Below are positions 36,145 through 44,696 of a DNA stretch of 64,000 nt, piece after piece. The first letter of the stretch is position 1; every line of letters starts with the position of its first letter. The translations under genes and the position numbers were made by a program. Location of the stretch: NCBI GenBank assembly GCA_016214895.1, contig JACRMR010000002.1, positions 250,001-314,000 on the forward strand, written 5' to 3'. The notes beneath the pieces are model-generated. The model ran no database searches. It had not been told where the DNA came from and saw nothing but the letters and a program-made list of their open reading frames with translations. Source of the stretch: a candidate division KSB1 bacterium (lineage in GTDB: Bacteria > Electryoneota > RPQS01).

Positions 36145-36178
36145 AAAGCGGCCGCTCCATCGCTGGGGCGGCCGCTTT
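36145..36178 (-). terminator. Terminator of the RRM-protein gene
   Basis: AAAGCGGCCGC (36145-36155) pairs perfectly with GCGGCCGCTTT (36168-36178) around a 12-base loop. On the minus strand the stem is followed by TTTTCTTTG. It lies 21 bases after the end of the RNA-binding-protein gene. Confidence 0.75.
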
Positions 36179-36198
36179 CGACTTACCGTACTAATGAC

Positions 36199-36474
36199 TT
36201 AGTAGCGGTCGCGACGGGCGGGGCGGTCTTCCTTCGGACGAGCTTCGTTCACCATGATCTTGCGACCCTGAACTTCGGTCTCGTTCAACGCCGAAATCGC
36301 CGCCTTCGCCTCGTTGGCGTTGGGCATTTCGACAAAACCAAAACCCTTGCTGCGACCGGACATGCGATCCATCACGAGGCTCACGCGGTCCACCTGACCA
36401 TGGGCTTCGAAAATGTTACGCAGATCGTCTTCGCCGGTGTTGTAGGACAGATTGCCTACGTAAATGTTCACCAT
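36199..36474 (-). CDS. RRM-family RNA-binding protein (Rbp type)
   Basis: The 91-residue protein starts at the ATG at 36474 with an AAAGGA site 8 bases before it. It is a single RNA-recognition motif: RNP2 is IYVGNL at residues 4-9 and RNP1 is KGFGFVEM near 43-50. A short arginine-rich tail (RPARRDRY) follows. Small RRM proteins of this type are often cold- or stress-induced and bind single-stranded RNA. A longer reading with 32 extra N-terminal residues exists but lacks family similarity. Confidence 0.92.
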   Translation of the reverse strand: MVNIYVGNLSYNTGEDDLRNIFEAHGQVDRVSLVMDRMSGRSKGFGFVEMPNANEAKAAISALNETEVQGRKIMVNEARPKEDRPARRDRY

Positions 36475-36785
36475 CGTTGAATCCTTTTTCAACTTGTGGG
36501 AATGGTGCTCCCAGATTGCCACCTGACTCACTATCGACAAGCCGCAAAAGGACAGATGAACCCTGACCAATCCGTGACACAGGCCTGCGAAGAGCTCCTC
36601 CTGGAGCGCTTATGTTCGCACGTGGTCCAAACCGCAAGCGGCTCAAATCCACATGCGGCACCAATATACGGAATTATACCCGAATATGCAATGGGGACAC
36701 TTATGACGCAGGCGGGCGCTACCGAGAAATCGCTATTTCTTTTGTAAACAAAGGAATAGCACAGATATTGGCGCCCTACATGCAA
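36475..36785. other. Intergenic region upstream of the RRM gene
   Basis: There is no credible gene here. Short open frames on both strands lack composition or motifs of real genes. On the minus strand a perfect TATAAT lies at 36678-36673, which would give a leader of nearly 200 bases for the RRM gene, but the matching -35 is poor. Long leaders are known for cold-shock genes, so this remains a weak promoter candidate. Confidence 0.35.
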
Positions 36786-36813
36786 GCGGGCGACCCGCGA
36801 AAGGGCCGCCCGC
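36786..36813 (-). terminator. Terminator-like hairpin after the large secreted protein gene
   Basis: GCGGGCGACCC (36786-36796) pairs with GGGCCGCCCGC (36803-36813) at ten of eleven positions around GCGAAA. It lies about 47 bases past the stop of the minus-strand gene. The following sequence has only a weak T tract. Confidence 0.5.
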
Positions 36814-36825
36814 TGTTGGTTCTCC

Positions 36826-36858
36826 GATTCCGGCAGGGACACAGTCCCTGCTCGGCGA
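36826..36858. repeat. 33-bp perfect repeat with internal hairpin, copy 2
   Basis: Identical to 35661-35693, including the GCAGGGAC/GTCCCTGC stem (36833-36851). It ends one base before the stop codon of the 808-residue secreted protein gene. Two identical copies 1.2 kb apart bracket the repeat cluster and the RRM gene. Confidence 0.8.
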
Positions 36859-36859
36859 A

Positions 36860-39286
36860 TTATTTCATCAACACCATCTTGTGCGCGGCGGAGAAGGTCG
36901 CGGTCTCGAGCCGATACACATAGACGCCGCTGGCGAAGTTCGCACCCTCGAAGGAGATCGTATGCGTGCCCACCGTGGCCGTGCCGTCAAAGAGGGTAGC
37001 CACCTGTTCGCCCAGCACGTTGTAAACCGTCAGGGTCATCGGTTCGCTGCGCGGAACGCTGTAGGTGATTTCCGTCGTGGGATTGAACGGATTCGGGTAG
37101 TTCTGAGCCAAGCTCCATTGAGCCGGGACCAACACGTCGGCCTCGTCGCCCGCCGCGCTTACGGCGCGAATGACGGCGTGGACCTGATAGAAGAACTCCA
37201 CCTGCGTGGGAGTACCGGTGCCGGTGTAACGATAGAAATGGCGGTCGGACCACGGCTGCTCATCGTCACCGAGCATTTCCGGATAACGATCCACGGCGGT
37301 CGAAGTGACTTCCCACCAGACCCAGAAGTTGCCGTTCAGATTGGCCATATCGGGATCGGCGGACACATCGACAATCTTCCAGACTTCGGTGCCGGTCTCG
37401 GTCGTCAACACTGTGATGAGTTCGTTGTAGATCTCCGCGCCGACCGCGCCGGCGTTGTCACGGTAAACGTGCAGACGAATCGGCAGATCGGACGGCTGAC
37501 CCGCGTCAAACTGCGCGCGGATTTCGCGCACGCTGAACGTCGTGGCTACCGTATCCGCGACGGGCGTAAAGCGCGTGATCGCGCCGTCACCCGTGGGGAA
37601 ATTGAAGCGGAACTGAACCGTGCGGTTGTCGTAGCCGAGGTCCCAATCGATGTCCGCCGATGGCTGAACGGTGACGCCTTCCACGGTGGAGGTGTCGTTA
37701 TCGAGATTCTCGTCGGCACCGAGCGCCGAGTAGGCGCGCACGGTGAAGACCGAGGCACTCGGGAACGTGATATTCGCCTGCCGGGAATCCGTCGCCCCTG
37801 GATCCAGCGTCAGGTTCGGCAGCAAGCGGGTGGCGCCGGCCGTGCCGTAACGGTACCACGACTGGACCTGAGCCTGCGGCTCCTGGCCGGGATTCGAGAA
37901 GTAGGCCTTGATGCGCGTCGGACGACCCTGCACGTTCGGGTAGCGAACTTGCAGCGTGTAACAGCTGACGTCGTTCGGGAAACCGGCATTGTAAACCACG
38001 GTCACGGAGTCAAACTTCGGACCGATATCGCGCGTGCCGTCCGCGTTGGATTCGAACGTGAATTTGATGCGGAGCGTGTTGCCCACGAGCGCCGACAGAT
38101 CGATGGGAGTCGAGTACGAAGCGTTGAACGACGTGAACGTGGGCGGAGTGTCCACATAGACGAAGTTCTGTCCGTTCGGGTCGCACAGCGGATTCGACGC
38201 GTAGCACCAGGAGAATCCGGAGTCGGTCGAGATCTGGCAGCCCCAGTAGTCGCAATTCGGAAAGGCCGCGCACTCCGGAATGGAACCCGTCACGACGAAG
38301 TCGGCAATCAACTGACCGTTTTCGAGTTCGGTGCAATCGATGATGGGTGACCAGGCCTCGTCGTTCATGTTGTCATTGTACAGACTCGACGCCTGACTGT
38401 TGCAGACGAGCACATGCGGGCCGGAGGGGGAAGACGCATCGTTGTCGAGGCGCCAGAGGTTGCCACCGGTCGGGACATTGGAGGTGGAACTCCACCCGGT
38501 CGCGCTGTTGCAATCGTCCGAGAACACCGTGTCAGACGCACCGGTCTGGAAGACGCGGATATTGTCGATCTGCCAGCCGAAGAGATTCGGATCATCCGGC
38601 GTGGCAAAACCCGGATCGGACGCAAACGCCCAGCGCAGACGCACGGTCTGGCCCGCCCAGGTCGTCAAGTTCGCCTGCTGCAGCGTCCAGTTCGGATGCG
38701 AGCCGCACCAGCCGGGAATGTTGAGACCTTCACCGTGCTCCTCGCCGAAGCTGTAGAGGCTGGTGCGGTCGTAGGCCGGAGTCAGGGCCGTGCTCGGGAC
38801 CACGGTCCAGGTTTGACCGTTATTGATGGAGATGCGCAGATTGCAGCCGTCCCAGCCGTTATAACCGGCAGGCTCGCCACCGGGAGTCTCCACGCGATAG
38901 CGATGCATGAAATTCAGGCCCGGAGTCGCCGGCAGCACAATCGGCGGCGAGTCGAGGACCATGTACCAGCCGTTCTGATAACCGCCGTTGGGGCCGACCG
39001 TGGAATCGCCACTCCACCAGCTCGTACCGGCGAAGGCGTTCCAATCATTGATGTGCCACGTGCCGGGTACGGCCGTGTTGTCAACCGTGGTCCAGTCCGC
39101 CATCCCGTCCTCGAAGTCCTCGTAGTAGATTACCTCATCGAGGCCGTTCCGATCTCCACGAACCTGAGTCGGCGTGCCGGTCAACCGTTCCGCGAGCGGA
39201 ACTGAGATGTTGCGCTCGCCAGCGTAGGCCGAAAGCGCCAGCAACGCGATCAGACCACCCACCGTCAAAATTTTGACCCGTCCCAT
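36860..39286 (-). CDS. Large secreted protein with C-terminal FlgD-Ig/sorting-type domain
   Basis: The 808-residue protein starts at the ATG at 39286, preceded by GGAGGAA; a GTG at 39304 is less likely. A signal peptide (MGRVKILTVGGLIALLALSAYAG) is followed by beta-rich modules. These include EDFEDGMADWTTVDN and an Asp-box-like RISINNGQTWTVV, with a SWWSGD/RLRWAF pattern like MAM- or laminin-G-type domains of secreted enzymes. The last 80 residues have QNYPNPFNPTTEITYSVP, LTVYNVLGEQVATL and FASGVYVYRLET, the classical FCB C-terminal signal. It may be a surface adhesin or an inactive peptidase-like protein; no catalytic motif was found. Confidence 0.8.
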   Translation of the reverse strand: MGRVKILTVGGLIALLALSAYAGERNISVPLAERLTGTPTQVRGDRNGLDEVIYYEDFEDGMADWTTVDNTAVPGTWHINDWNAFAGTSWWSGDSTVGPNGGYQNGWYMVLDSPPIVLPATPGLNFMHRYRVETPGGEPAGYNGWDGCNLRISINNGQTWTVVPSTALTPAYDRTSLYSFGEEHGEGLNIPGWCGSHPNWTLQQANLTTWAGQTVRLRWAFASDPGFATPDDPNLFGWQIDNIRVFQTGASDTVFSDDCNSATGWSSTSNVPTGGNLWRLDNDASSPSGPHVLVCNSQASSLYNDNMNDEAWSPIIDCTELENGQLIADFVVTGSIPECAAFPNCDYWGCQISTDSGFSWCYASNPLCDPNGQNFVYVDTPPTFTSFNASYSTPIDLSALVGNTLRIKFTFESNADGTRDIGPKFDSVTVVYNAGFPNDVSCYTLQVRYPNVQGRPTRIKAYFSNPGQEPQAQVQSWYRYGTAGATRLLPNLTLDPGATDSRQANITFPSASVFTVRAYSALGADENLDNDTSTVEGVTVQPSADIDWDLGYDNRTVQFRFNFPTGDGAITRFTPVADTVATTFSVREIRAQFDAGQPSDLPIRLHVYRDNAGAVGAEIYNELITVLTTETGTEVWKIVDVSADPDMANLNGNFWVWWEVTSTAVDRYPEMLGDDEQPWSDRHFYRYTGTGTPTQVEFFYQVHAVIRAVSAAGDEADVLVPAQWSLAQNYPNPFNPTTEITYSVPRSEPMTLTVYNVLGEQVATLFDGTATVGTHTISFEGANFASGVYVYRLETATFSAAHKMVLMK

Positions 39287-39377
39287 CGTTGTGTGTTCCT
39301 CCACTGTTCGGTCCCGTTCGAGAAACTCGCCCGCGGGACCCTGCGGGCGGCCTCATCCCATCTATCTGATTTTACCT

Positions 39378-39406
39378 ATAATAAACAATTCCGCCGCCAT
39401 AGTCAA
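39378..39406 (-). promoter_or_regulatory. Promoter of the large secreted protein gene
   Basis: On the minus strand, TTGACT (39406-39401) and TATTAT (39383-39378) are separated by 17 bases, a good housekeeping-type match. The predicted start near 39371 gives a leader of about 85 bases before the ATG at 39286. Confidence 0.65.
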
Positions 39407-39456
39407 GCCAGTTTATAGGCTTACGTAAACGAAAAGACAATTCCCTCGCGAATATA

Positions 39457-39840
39457 TCATATTATTTTTCCAATAATATAGCCGATGATTATGCCGACCA
39501 GCAGAGTAATGGTCAGAATGCGCGAGTCCACGACCGACTTCGCGTGGCCGCGCCGAGCGAGGAAGATCGAGGTGAAATATCCAGCGCCGTTAAGCAGCCA
39601 AACGACAGGCAAAGACAGTGCCTTTACGATCAAGGGGCCGGCCCACGGGATGAGGGCGATGAGCGCGGCCACACCGGAAAACGCCGAGGTCACGATACCG
39701 ACCAGAGCTGCGACGGCGGCAATCATCTTGCCTTCCACCCGTAAGACCAGGCCCAGCGCCACGATGCAGATCACGAGGGCAAGCGCCACGATCGCCCGGC
39801 GGTACTGTGCCCAGAAGATAGCGAATTGCGGTGTGTACAT
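39457..39840 (-). CDS. Small membrane protein, unknown
   Basis: The 127-residue protein starts at the ATG at 39840 with AGAGGAA in front. It shows hydrophobic segments near residues 16-34 (AIVALALVICIVALGLVLR), 38-75 and 108-126 (ILTITLLVGIIIGYIIGKII), so three or four membrane spans are likely. No family motif is recognised. It stands alone upstream of the large secreted-protein gene, on the same strand, and next to the second repeat array. Confidence 0.65.
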   Translation of the reverse strand: MYTPQFAIFWAQYRRAIVALALVICIVALGLVLRVEGKMIAAVAALVGIVTSAFSGVAALIALIPWAGPLIVKALSLPVVWLLNGAGYFTSIFLARRGHAKSVVDSRILTITLLVGIIIGYIIGKII

Positions 39841-39958
39841 GGGTTCCTCTGGACAGAAAATACGGCTTCGCCGGGCGAGATTCAAGGGGCAGTGTGCAGG
39901 TTTTGGGCGGATCGGAGGGAGAATGCACGGGAAAAGGCGGAAGATCGGAAGAGCGGTG

Positions 39959-40440
39959 GGTACCCCGAGACCCCCCCTGCCCCCCCAAATCGGAATTTGG
40001 GGGGGGAGCGGCTACGGCGGAAGATGCGCGCAGACGCGCACCCCCCCGGCCCCCCACAGGATGTGGGGGGAGGTCCGACTCCGCGAGACCCCCCCTGCCC
40101 CCCCAAATCGGAATTTGGGGGGGGGAGCGGCTACGGCGGAAGATGCGCGTAGACGCGCACCCCCCCGGCCCCCCACAGGATGTGGGGGGAAGTCCGACTC
40201 CCCGAGCCCCCCCCCTGCCCCCCCGAATCGGCATTTGGGGGGGAGCGGCTGCGGCGGAAGATGCGCGCAGACGCGCACCCCCCCGGCCCCCCACAGGATG
40301 TGGGGGGAAGTCCGACTCCCCGAGACCCCCCCTGCCCCCCCAAATCGGAATTTGGGGGGGGAGCGGCTACGGCGGAAGATGCGCGCAGACGCGCACCCCC
40401 CCGGCCCCCCACAGGATGTGGGGGGAGGTCCGACTCGCCC
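39959..40440. repeat. Palindromic repeat array 2: four tandem composite units of about 118 bp
   Basis: Each unit has a B hairpin (starts 39980, 40098, 40218, 40335) followed about 70 bases later by an A hairpin (40050, 40169, 40287, 40405). Connecting sequence with ATGCGCGCAGACGCGCAC-like content is also conserved. B pairs seven C plus AAAT with ATTT plus seven G around CGGA; A pairs CCCCCCACA with TGTGGGGGG around GGA. B4 has small changes in the arm and loop. The units are nearly identical, so the array expanded recently. It runs directly into the lpxH-like gene. Long open frames through it code only for Pro/Gly/Arg-rich sequence and are not genes. Confidence 0.9.
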
Positions 40441-41147
40441 ATTTGGGGGCGGTTCAGGGCGAGGCGGGACAGGTGCAACGGCGAAACCTCTTTGAGCTGC
40501 TCGAGCGGGCCGAAGCGGAGGCCAAGTCGCTGTTCGTGGTCGGCGATCTGTTCGACTTCTGGTATGAGTGGGCGACCGTGATCCCGAAGCAGCATTTCGC
40601 GCTCCTGCACCGGTTTCGGGCGCTCGTAGAGCGGGGCATCGCCATCCACCAACTTTCCGGCAATCATGATTTCCGGCTCCATGGATTCCTCGAAACGGAG
40701 GTCGGCCTCACGACCCACCTCGACGGCGTGCATGCGCGGATCCACGAGCAATCGGTGTTCATCTTTCACGGCGACGGGATCTTGCAACGCGATACGGGCT
40801 ATCGATTCGTGAAACGTGTGCTGCGCAGCCCGGTGTCGCAACGAGTGTTTTCGTGGATTCACCCCGACCTGGGCATGCGGTTGGCGCGGGGCACGAGCAT
40901 GACCAGTCGTAAGGTCATCAAGGAGAACCCGCACGATGACGTGGAGTTCCTGGCGTTCGCGCAGGAGCGCTTTCGCGACGGATACGACGGTGTGATCATG
41001 GGGCACACGCACCGCCCGGTGGAGCATCGTGAAGGGCAGCGGACTTACGTGAACCTCGGCGATTGGATCCAGCACTACAGCTACGCGGTGCACGACGGGA
41101 CTGAACTCAAGTTGCACCGCCTGCACGAAGATCGAGCGCGGCCATGA
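40416..41147 (+). CDS. LpxH-like UDP-2,3-diacylglucosamine hydrolase, N-terminus replaced by repeat
   Basis: From about residue 8 the protein matches LpxH-type metallophosphoesterases: HLGA, GDLFDFWYEW, SGNHDF, FHGDG and GHTHRP are the metal-binding motifs. The enzyme removes UMP to make lipid X for lipid A. Normally the chain begins with a strand ending in (S)DxHLG. Here the sequence before HLG is repeat array 2 (RLAHLG), so the Asp of the DxH motif is Leu. The only nearby in-frame ATG (40416) lies in the loop of the last A hairpin and has no good ribosome binding site. It may be a damaged gene, or active with altered metal binding. ATGA overlap with the PBP gene. Confidence 0.7.
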   Translation: MWGEVRLAHLGAVQGEAGQVQRRNLFELLERAEAEAKSLFVVGDLFDFWYEWATVIPKQHFALLHRFRALVERGIAIHQLSGNHDFRLHGFLETEVGLTTHLDGVHARIHEQSVFIFHGDGILQRDTGYRFVKRVLRSPVSQRVFSWIHPDLGMRLARGTSMTSRKVIKENPHDDVEFLAFAQERFRDGYDGVIMGHTHRPVEHREGQRTYVNLGDWIQHYSYAVHDGTELKLHRLHEDRARP

Positions 41148-43327
41148 GCGATGCCGCGACCCGGGCGGAGACCGCGAGCAGCCGACGAGTCCGGCGCACG
41201 CTGTGGATCATCGCCGCGATGGCCGGCTTCGTGCTCGTGCTGTTTCTGGCCGGCTGGCGGTTCTATATCCAGCTGCGCGGCGGCATGCCGGCCGTCGAAC
41301 AATTAGAGAATTTCGATCCGCTGCTCAGTACCAAGCTGCTCGACCGGCAAGGCGAGGTGCTCAAGGAGATCTATACGCAGCGGCGGTTCTACACGAGCCT
41401 GAGCGAGACGTCGCCGCGAGTGGTGCAGGCGATCCTCGCGACCGAAGACCACAAGTTCTACGAGCACTGGGGAATTCGCCCGCTGGCGTTGTTCGGCGCC
41501 GTCGCCAAAGGGGTGCTCCGGCTTGATTTTCATTTCCGCGGCGCGTCAACACTGACGCAGCAGCTGTCGCGCAACCTGCATTACACTTCCCAGCGGTCGA
41601 TGATGCGCAAGCTGCGCGAAGCCTTGACGGCGGTGGAGATCGAACGGTACTATTCGAAGGACGAGATCCTCGAGATGTACCTCACGCAAACGTATTTCGG
41701 AGCCGGAGCGTACGGGGTCGAAGCGGCGGCGAATACTTACTTCAGCAAGAAGGCGGCGGACCTCTCCACCGAGGAGGCGGCGCTGATCGCCGCGATTCCG
41801 AAGTCGCCGACGCGCTACAATCCAATCAACAATCCGGAAAACGCGTTCGCCCGGCGCAATCTGGTGTTGGGCCGCATGGCCGCGGTGGGATACCTCAGCC
41901 CGCAGGGCGCGGACAGCCTGAGCAAGCTTCCGATCGCGCTGGAGACCGCGACCGCGCAGGGTTCGCTCGGCATCGCCCCGTACTTCACCGAACAGGTACG
42001 GCAGCAGCTCAACGGCATCGGGAAGCAATTCGGATTCGATCCGTATCACGACGGCGTTACGGTGCGGACCACGATCGACGCGCGGCTGCAAGCCTGCGCG
42101 GAAGCCGCCGTGGCGCGGCAACTCCCGCTCGTGCAGAAGAAGGTGCGCGTCGTGTTCGGCGAGAAGGAGCTGGGCGAGATTCTGGCGCGGAATTATCCCG
42201 ATTCGTCGCTCAAGGCGCGCCGGAAGCTGGCCTCGGACAAGAAGTTCGTGGATTCGCTCGCGCGGCAGGTGATGCCCGTCCAGGTCGCCTTCGTCGCGCT
42301 CGATCCGCAGACCGGTGCGATTCTGGCCATGATCGGCGGCCGCGATTTCGAGGAGTCCAAATTCAATCGCGCCGTACAGGCGATCCGCCAGCCGGGTTCC
42401 GCCTTCAAGCCGTTTGTGTACGCCAGCGCGCTGGACAAGGGAGTGCCGATCTCGCAACATGTTTCCAACGAGGAGATTACGATTCACCTCGACAACGGAG
42501 ACGTGTGGTCGCCGGGAAACTACGATCTGGATTACGGCGGCGAGGTGGACCTGCGAACCGGACTCAAAAAGTCGCTGAATGTGGTCTGCGTGCGGCTGAT
42601 TCGCGAGTTCACGACGCCCAAGGATGTCGCCGAGCTCGCGCGACGATTGGGAATCACGACGCCGATCGATCCGTACGATGCACTGGCCCTGGGGTCGTCC
42701 GGGGTGATTCCGCTGGACCTCGTGGCCGCGTATCAGGCGTTCCAGTCGGGCGGCATCTGGTCGAAGCCGATGTACATGACCGGCATCGACGACGCCGCGG
42801 GACAGGAGATTGTCTCGTACCGGCCGGAGCGCAAGGCCGTGCTCTCCGAGGAAACCGCGTTCCTGACGCAAAGCCTGTTGCGCACCGTGTGCGATCATGG
42901 CACCGCCGCGGGGCTGCGCTCCGAGTTCAAGTTCTACGAGCCGGCGGGCGGCAAGACGGGGACCACCAACGATTACACGGACGCGTGGTTCGTCGGGTTC
43001 ACGCCGCAGCTCATCGCGGGCGTGTGGGTGGGACTCGATGACCCGGCCAAGCCGCTCGGTCGCGGCATGCAGGGCGCGCGCGCCGCGCTGCCGATCTGGG
43101 CGGAGTTTGTCCGCGCGGCGTACGACAGTCTGGATTACCGGCATCAGGATTTTCCGGTGCCGCGGGGAATCGGCACGGTCGATGTGTGCGACGATTCGGG
43201 TGAATTGGCCACGACGAATTGCCCGTACACGCATGCCGAATTTGTCAATACGAAACTCGCTCAACTCGAGTCGTGCCGGATTCACGGCAGCTCGGGTCCG
43301 CGCAAACGAAAGCCAAGTCTCTTTTAA
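41144..43327 (+). CDS. mrcA: Class A penicillin-binding protein (PBP1A type)
   Basis: The 727-residue bifunctional enzyme has an N-terminal membrane anchor (residues about 20-42) and a GT51 transglycosylase domain, with ATEDHKFYEHWGIRP near 105-119 and GASTLTQQLSRNL near 133-145. A transpeptidase domain follows, with Ser419 in PGSAFKPF (SxxK), SLN in KKSLNVV (SxN) and KTGTTNDYTDAW (KTG). It polymerises and cross-links peptidoglycan in the periplasm. It overlaps the lpxH-like gene by four bases, so its expression may depend on translation from that gene. Confidence 0.94.
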   Translation: MSDAATRAETASSRRVRRTLWIIAAMAGFVLVLFLAGWRFYIQLRGGMPAVEQLENFDPLLSTKLLDRQGEVLKEIYTQRRFYTSLSETSPRVVQAILATEDHKFYEHWGIRPLALFGAVAKGVLRLDFHFRGASTLTQQLSRNLHYTSQRSMMRKLREALTAVEIERYYSKDEILEMYLTQTYFGAGAYGVEAAANTYFSKKAADLSTEEAALIAAIPKSPTRYNPINNPENAFARRNLVLGRMAAVGYLSPQGADSLSKLPIALETATAQGSLGIAPYFTEQVRQQLNGIGKQFGFDPYHDGVTVRTTIDARLQACAEAAVARQLPLVQKKVRVVFGEKELGEILARNYPDSSLKARRKLASDKKFVDSLARQVMPVQVAFVALDPQTGAILAMIGGRDFEESKFNRAVQAIRQPGSAFKPFVYASALDKGVPISQHVSNEEITIHLDNGDVWSPGNYDLDYGGEVDLRTGLKKSLNVVCVRLIREFTTPKDVAELARRLGITTPIDPYDALALGSSGVIPLDLVAAYQAFQSGGIWSKPMYMTGIDDAAGQEIVSYRPERKAVLSEETAFLTQSLLRTVCDHGTAAGLRSEFKFYEPAGGKTGTTNDYTDAWFVGFTPQLIAGVWVGLDDPAKPLGRGMQGARAALPIWAEFVRAAYDSLDYRHQDFPVPRGIGTVDVCDDSGELATTNCPYTHAEFVNTKLAQLESCRIHGSSGPRKRKPSLF

Positions 43328-43344
43328 TCGAAGGATTCCTTCCC

Positions 43345-44517
43345 ATGTCCGATTTACGTCGTCGTCTTGACCGCGGCGGAGTCGCTCTCATCGTCAGCAT
43401 CGTCGTCGTCGTGCTCGTCGCGATCGTGCTGATCTTTCGCTTCACGTCCCAGCGTAAACCCGAGGAGATCAAGAATTTCCAGGAGCTGGTGATGAAGGTG
43501 GACAAGCTCAATACGCAGATATCCGATCGCGAAGGCCAGATCATGGATTACGTGCGCAAATATAACACGGCGCATCCCGAGCAGGCCTTTGATACCGCCG
43601 GCATCGCCAGTCTCGGGCTGTCGCCCGAGCAGGCGGAGATCCTGCAGAAGCGCGTCGCGCAGGAAAAGGATGTTTCCTATCGCGGCATGCTGCAAGAGGT
43701 GCTGACGCTGAACCGGCAGATCGATGAACTGAATGCCGAAGTGCTCGACATTCGCTCGAAGCTGCCCGCGCCGCTGGAAGTGAAGCACGGAGACTCGCAC
43801 TTCCAGCTCTGTTTGACGTTTCTGCAGGGCAAGGGAGTGGCGGAAGACGAAGCCATGAAACTGATCGAATCGACCGCGCTCACGACCGAGCTGCTGCCGG
43901 GTTTTGAAGTCTGGAACTACTATAATGACGGAGTGTTCGGTACGTTCGTGACGCAGGGCGCGGCCAAGATGTCGCCGAATGCGCTGACGCGCTCGACCAA
44001 GCGCAAGATCGAAACCGAGCGGCAGACGCTGATTCAGGCGCGCAATGCCAAAGAAGAAGAAGTCAAGGACCTGGAATCGCGGAAGTCTGAATTGCTCGGT
44101 CAGATCAAGGGCCTTGAAGAAGAGCGGAATGCCATGCTCAACCAGATGGAAGAGATGGCGAGCAAAAATGAAGCGCTGGCCAAACAACTGAATTCGCTCC
44201 ACTACGGCGTGAACACGTTTAAGGAGTTCAGCCGGATCGGCGTGATCCGCAAGCCGGGGCTGGGCAAGTGGGAGACGGGCGACCTTGACGCGATCGCGAA
44301 TCCGAGCAGCATCGACCTGCGCGCGGACAATCGCATTGTGTTTACGGCAGCCAGCGTGGGATTGAACAAGATCTCCAAAGTGCTTGTGTTCCCGCGCTCG
44401 TATGACGAAAACGCTGACTACAAGCTCGTCATCAGCGACGATCGGCAGAGCGCGACGTTAATCATGCAGAAGCCGGATAAGTTCCACTTCGGCAAGATCG
44501 CGATTGCGGTGGACTGA
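43345..44517 (+). CDS. Membrane-anchored coiled-coil protein, unknown
   Basis: The 390-residue protein starts at the ATG at 43345 with AAGGA at 43331-43335. Residues about 12-32 are a single transmembrane helix (GVALIVSIVVVVLVAIVLIF). Two coiled coils follow, at about 45-75 and especially 215-290 (KEEEVKDLESRKSELLGQIKGLEEERNAML). The last 90 residues look like a beta domain (IDLRADNRIVFTAAS, YKLVISDDRQSATLIMQ). No family is recognised. It follows the PBP gene by 17 bases, so it may help organise cell-wall synthesis, but that is inference. Confidence 0.75.
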   Translation: MSDLRRRLDRGGVALIVSIVVVVLVAIVLIFRFTSQRKPEEIKNFQELVMKVDKLNTQISDREGQIMDYVRKYNTAHPEQAFDTAGIASLGLSPEQAEILQKRVAQEKDVSYRGMLQEVLTLNRQIDELNAEVLDIRSKLPAPLEVKHGDSHFQLCLTFLQGKGVAEDEAMKLIESTALTTELLPGFEVWNYYNDGVFGTFVTQGAAKMSPNALTRSTKRKIETERQTLIQARNAKEEEVKDLESRKSELLGQIKGLEEERNAMLNQMEEMASKNEALAKQLNSLHYGVNTFKEFSRIGVIRKPGLGKWETGDLDAIANPSSIDLRADNRIVFTAASVGLNKISKVLVFPRSYDENADYKLVISDDRQSATLIMQKPDKFHFGKIAIAVD

Positions 44518-44696
44518 GAGCTTTACGGTTTCCCCGATGAATCGAGACCTCATCGCTGCCGGCCTGTATCTATCTATCCAGGCTTAACTTAGTCTGAGTT
44601 TTCCACCACGGGAACCTGAGCTCGCATGGTGCGTTAAAATCCTGAAACGAACCGAAGAGAACAACCCTGACCCAGATTCAGGAAGGAGGGCGATTG
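44518..44696. other. Short intergenic gap
   Basis: I see no gene, terminator or promoter of note in these 179 bases, except the strong ribosome binding site GGAAGGAGGG (44681-44690) belonging to the next small gene. Confidence 0.4.

Noticed and set aside
36496-36842. Two overlapping short frames upstream of the RRM gene
   Set aside because: No ribosome binding site, no family features, and they overlap on opposite strands.
36881-38350. Long plus-strand open frame (489 codons) opposite the large secreted protein
   Set aside because: The minus-strand frame has a signal peptide, domain patterns and a sorting tail; the antisense frame is Arg/Gly/His-rich without any motif.
39590-40294. Pro/Gly/Arg-rich frames through repeat array 2 on both strands
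   Set aside because: They consist of repeated hairpin sequence (PPTSCGGPGG-like) with no start site or family, so they are not genes.
39959-40440. CRISPR array
   Set aside because: Both the repeats and the sequences between them are nearly identical, the repeats are hairpins with C/G runs, and there are no cas genes. This is a tandem repeat, not a CRISPR.
40431-40452. Hidden intact SDAHLG motif at the repeat/lpxH junction (removing two bases would give SDAHLG)
   Set aside because: GTCCGACTC is part of the other repeat copies, so the SD codons probably belong to the repeat; it could still reflect a frameshift, but the evidence is weak.
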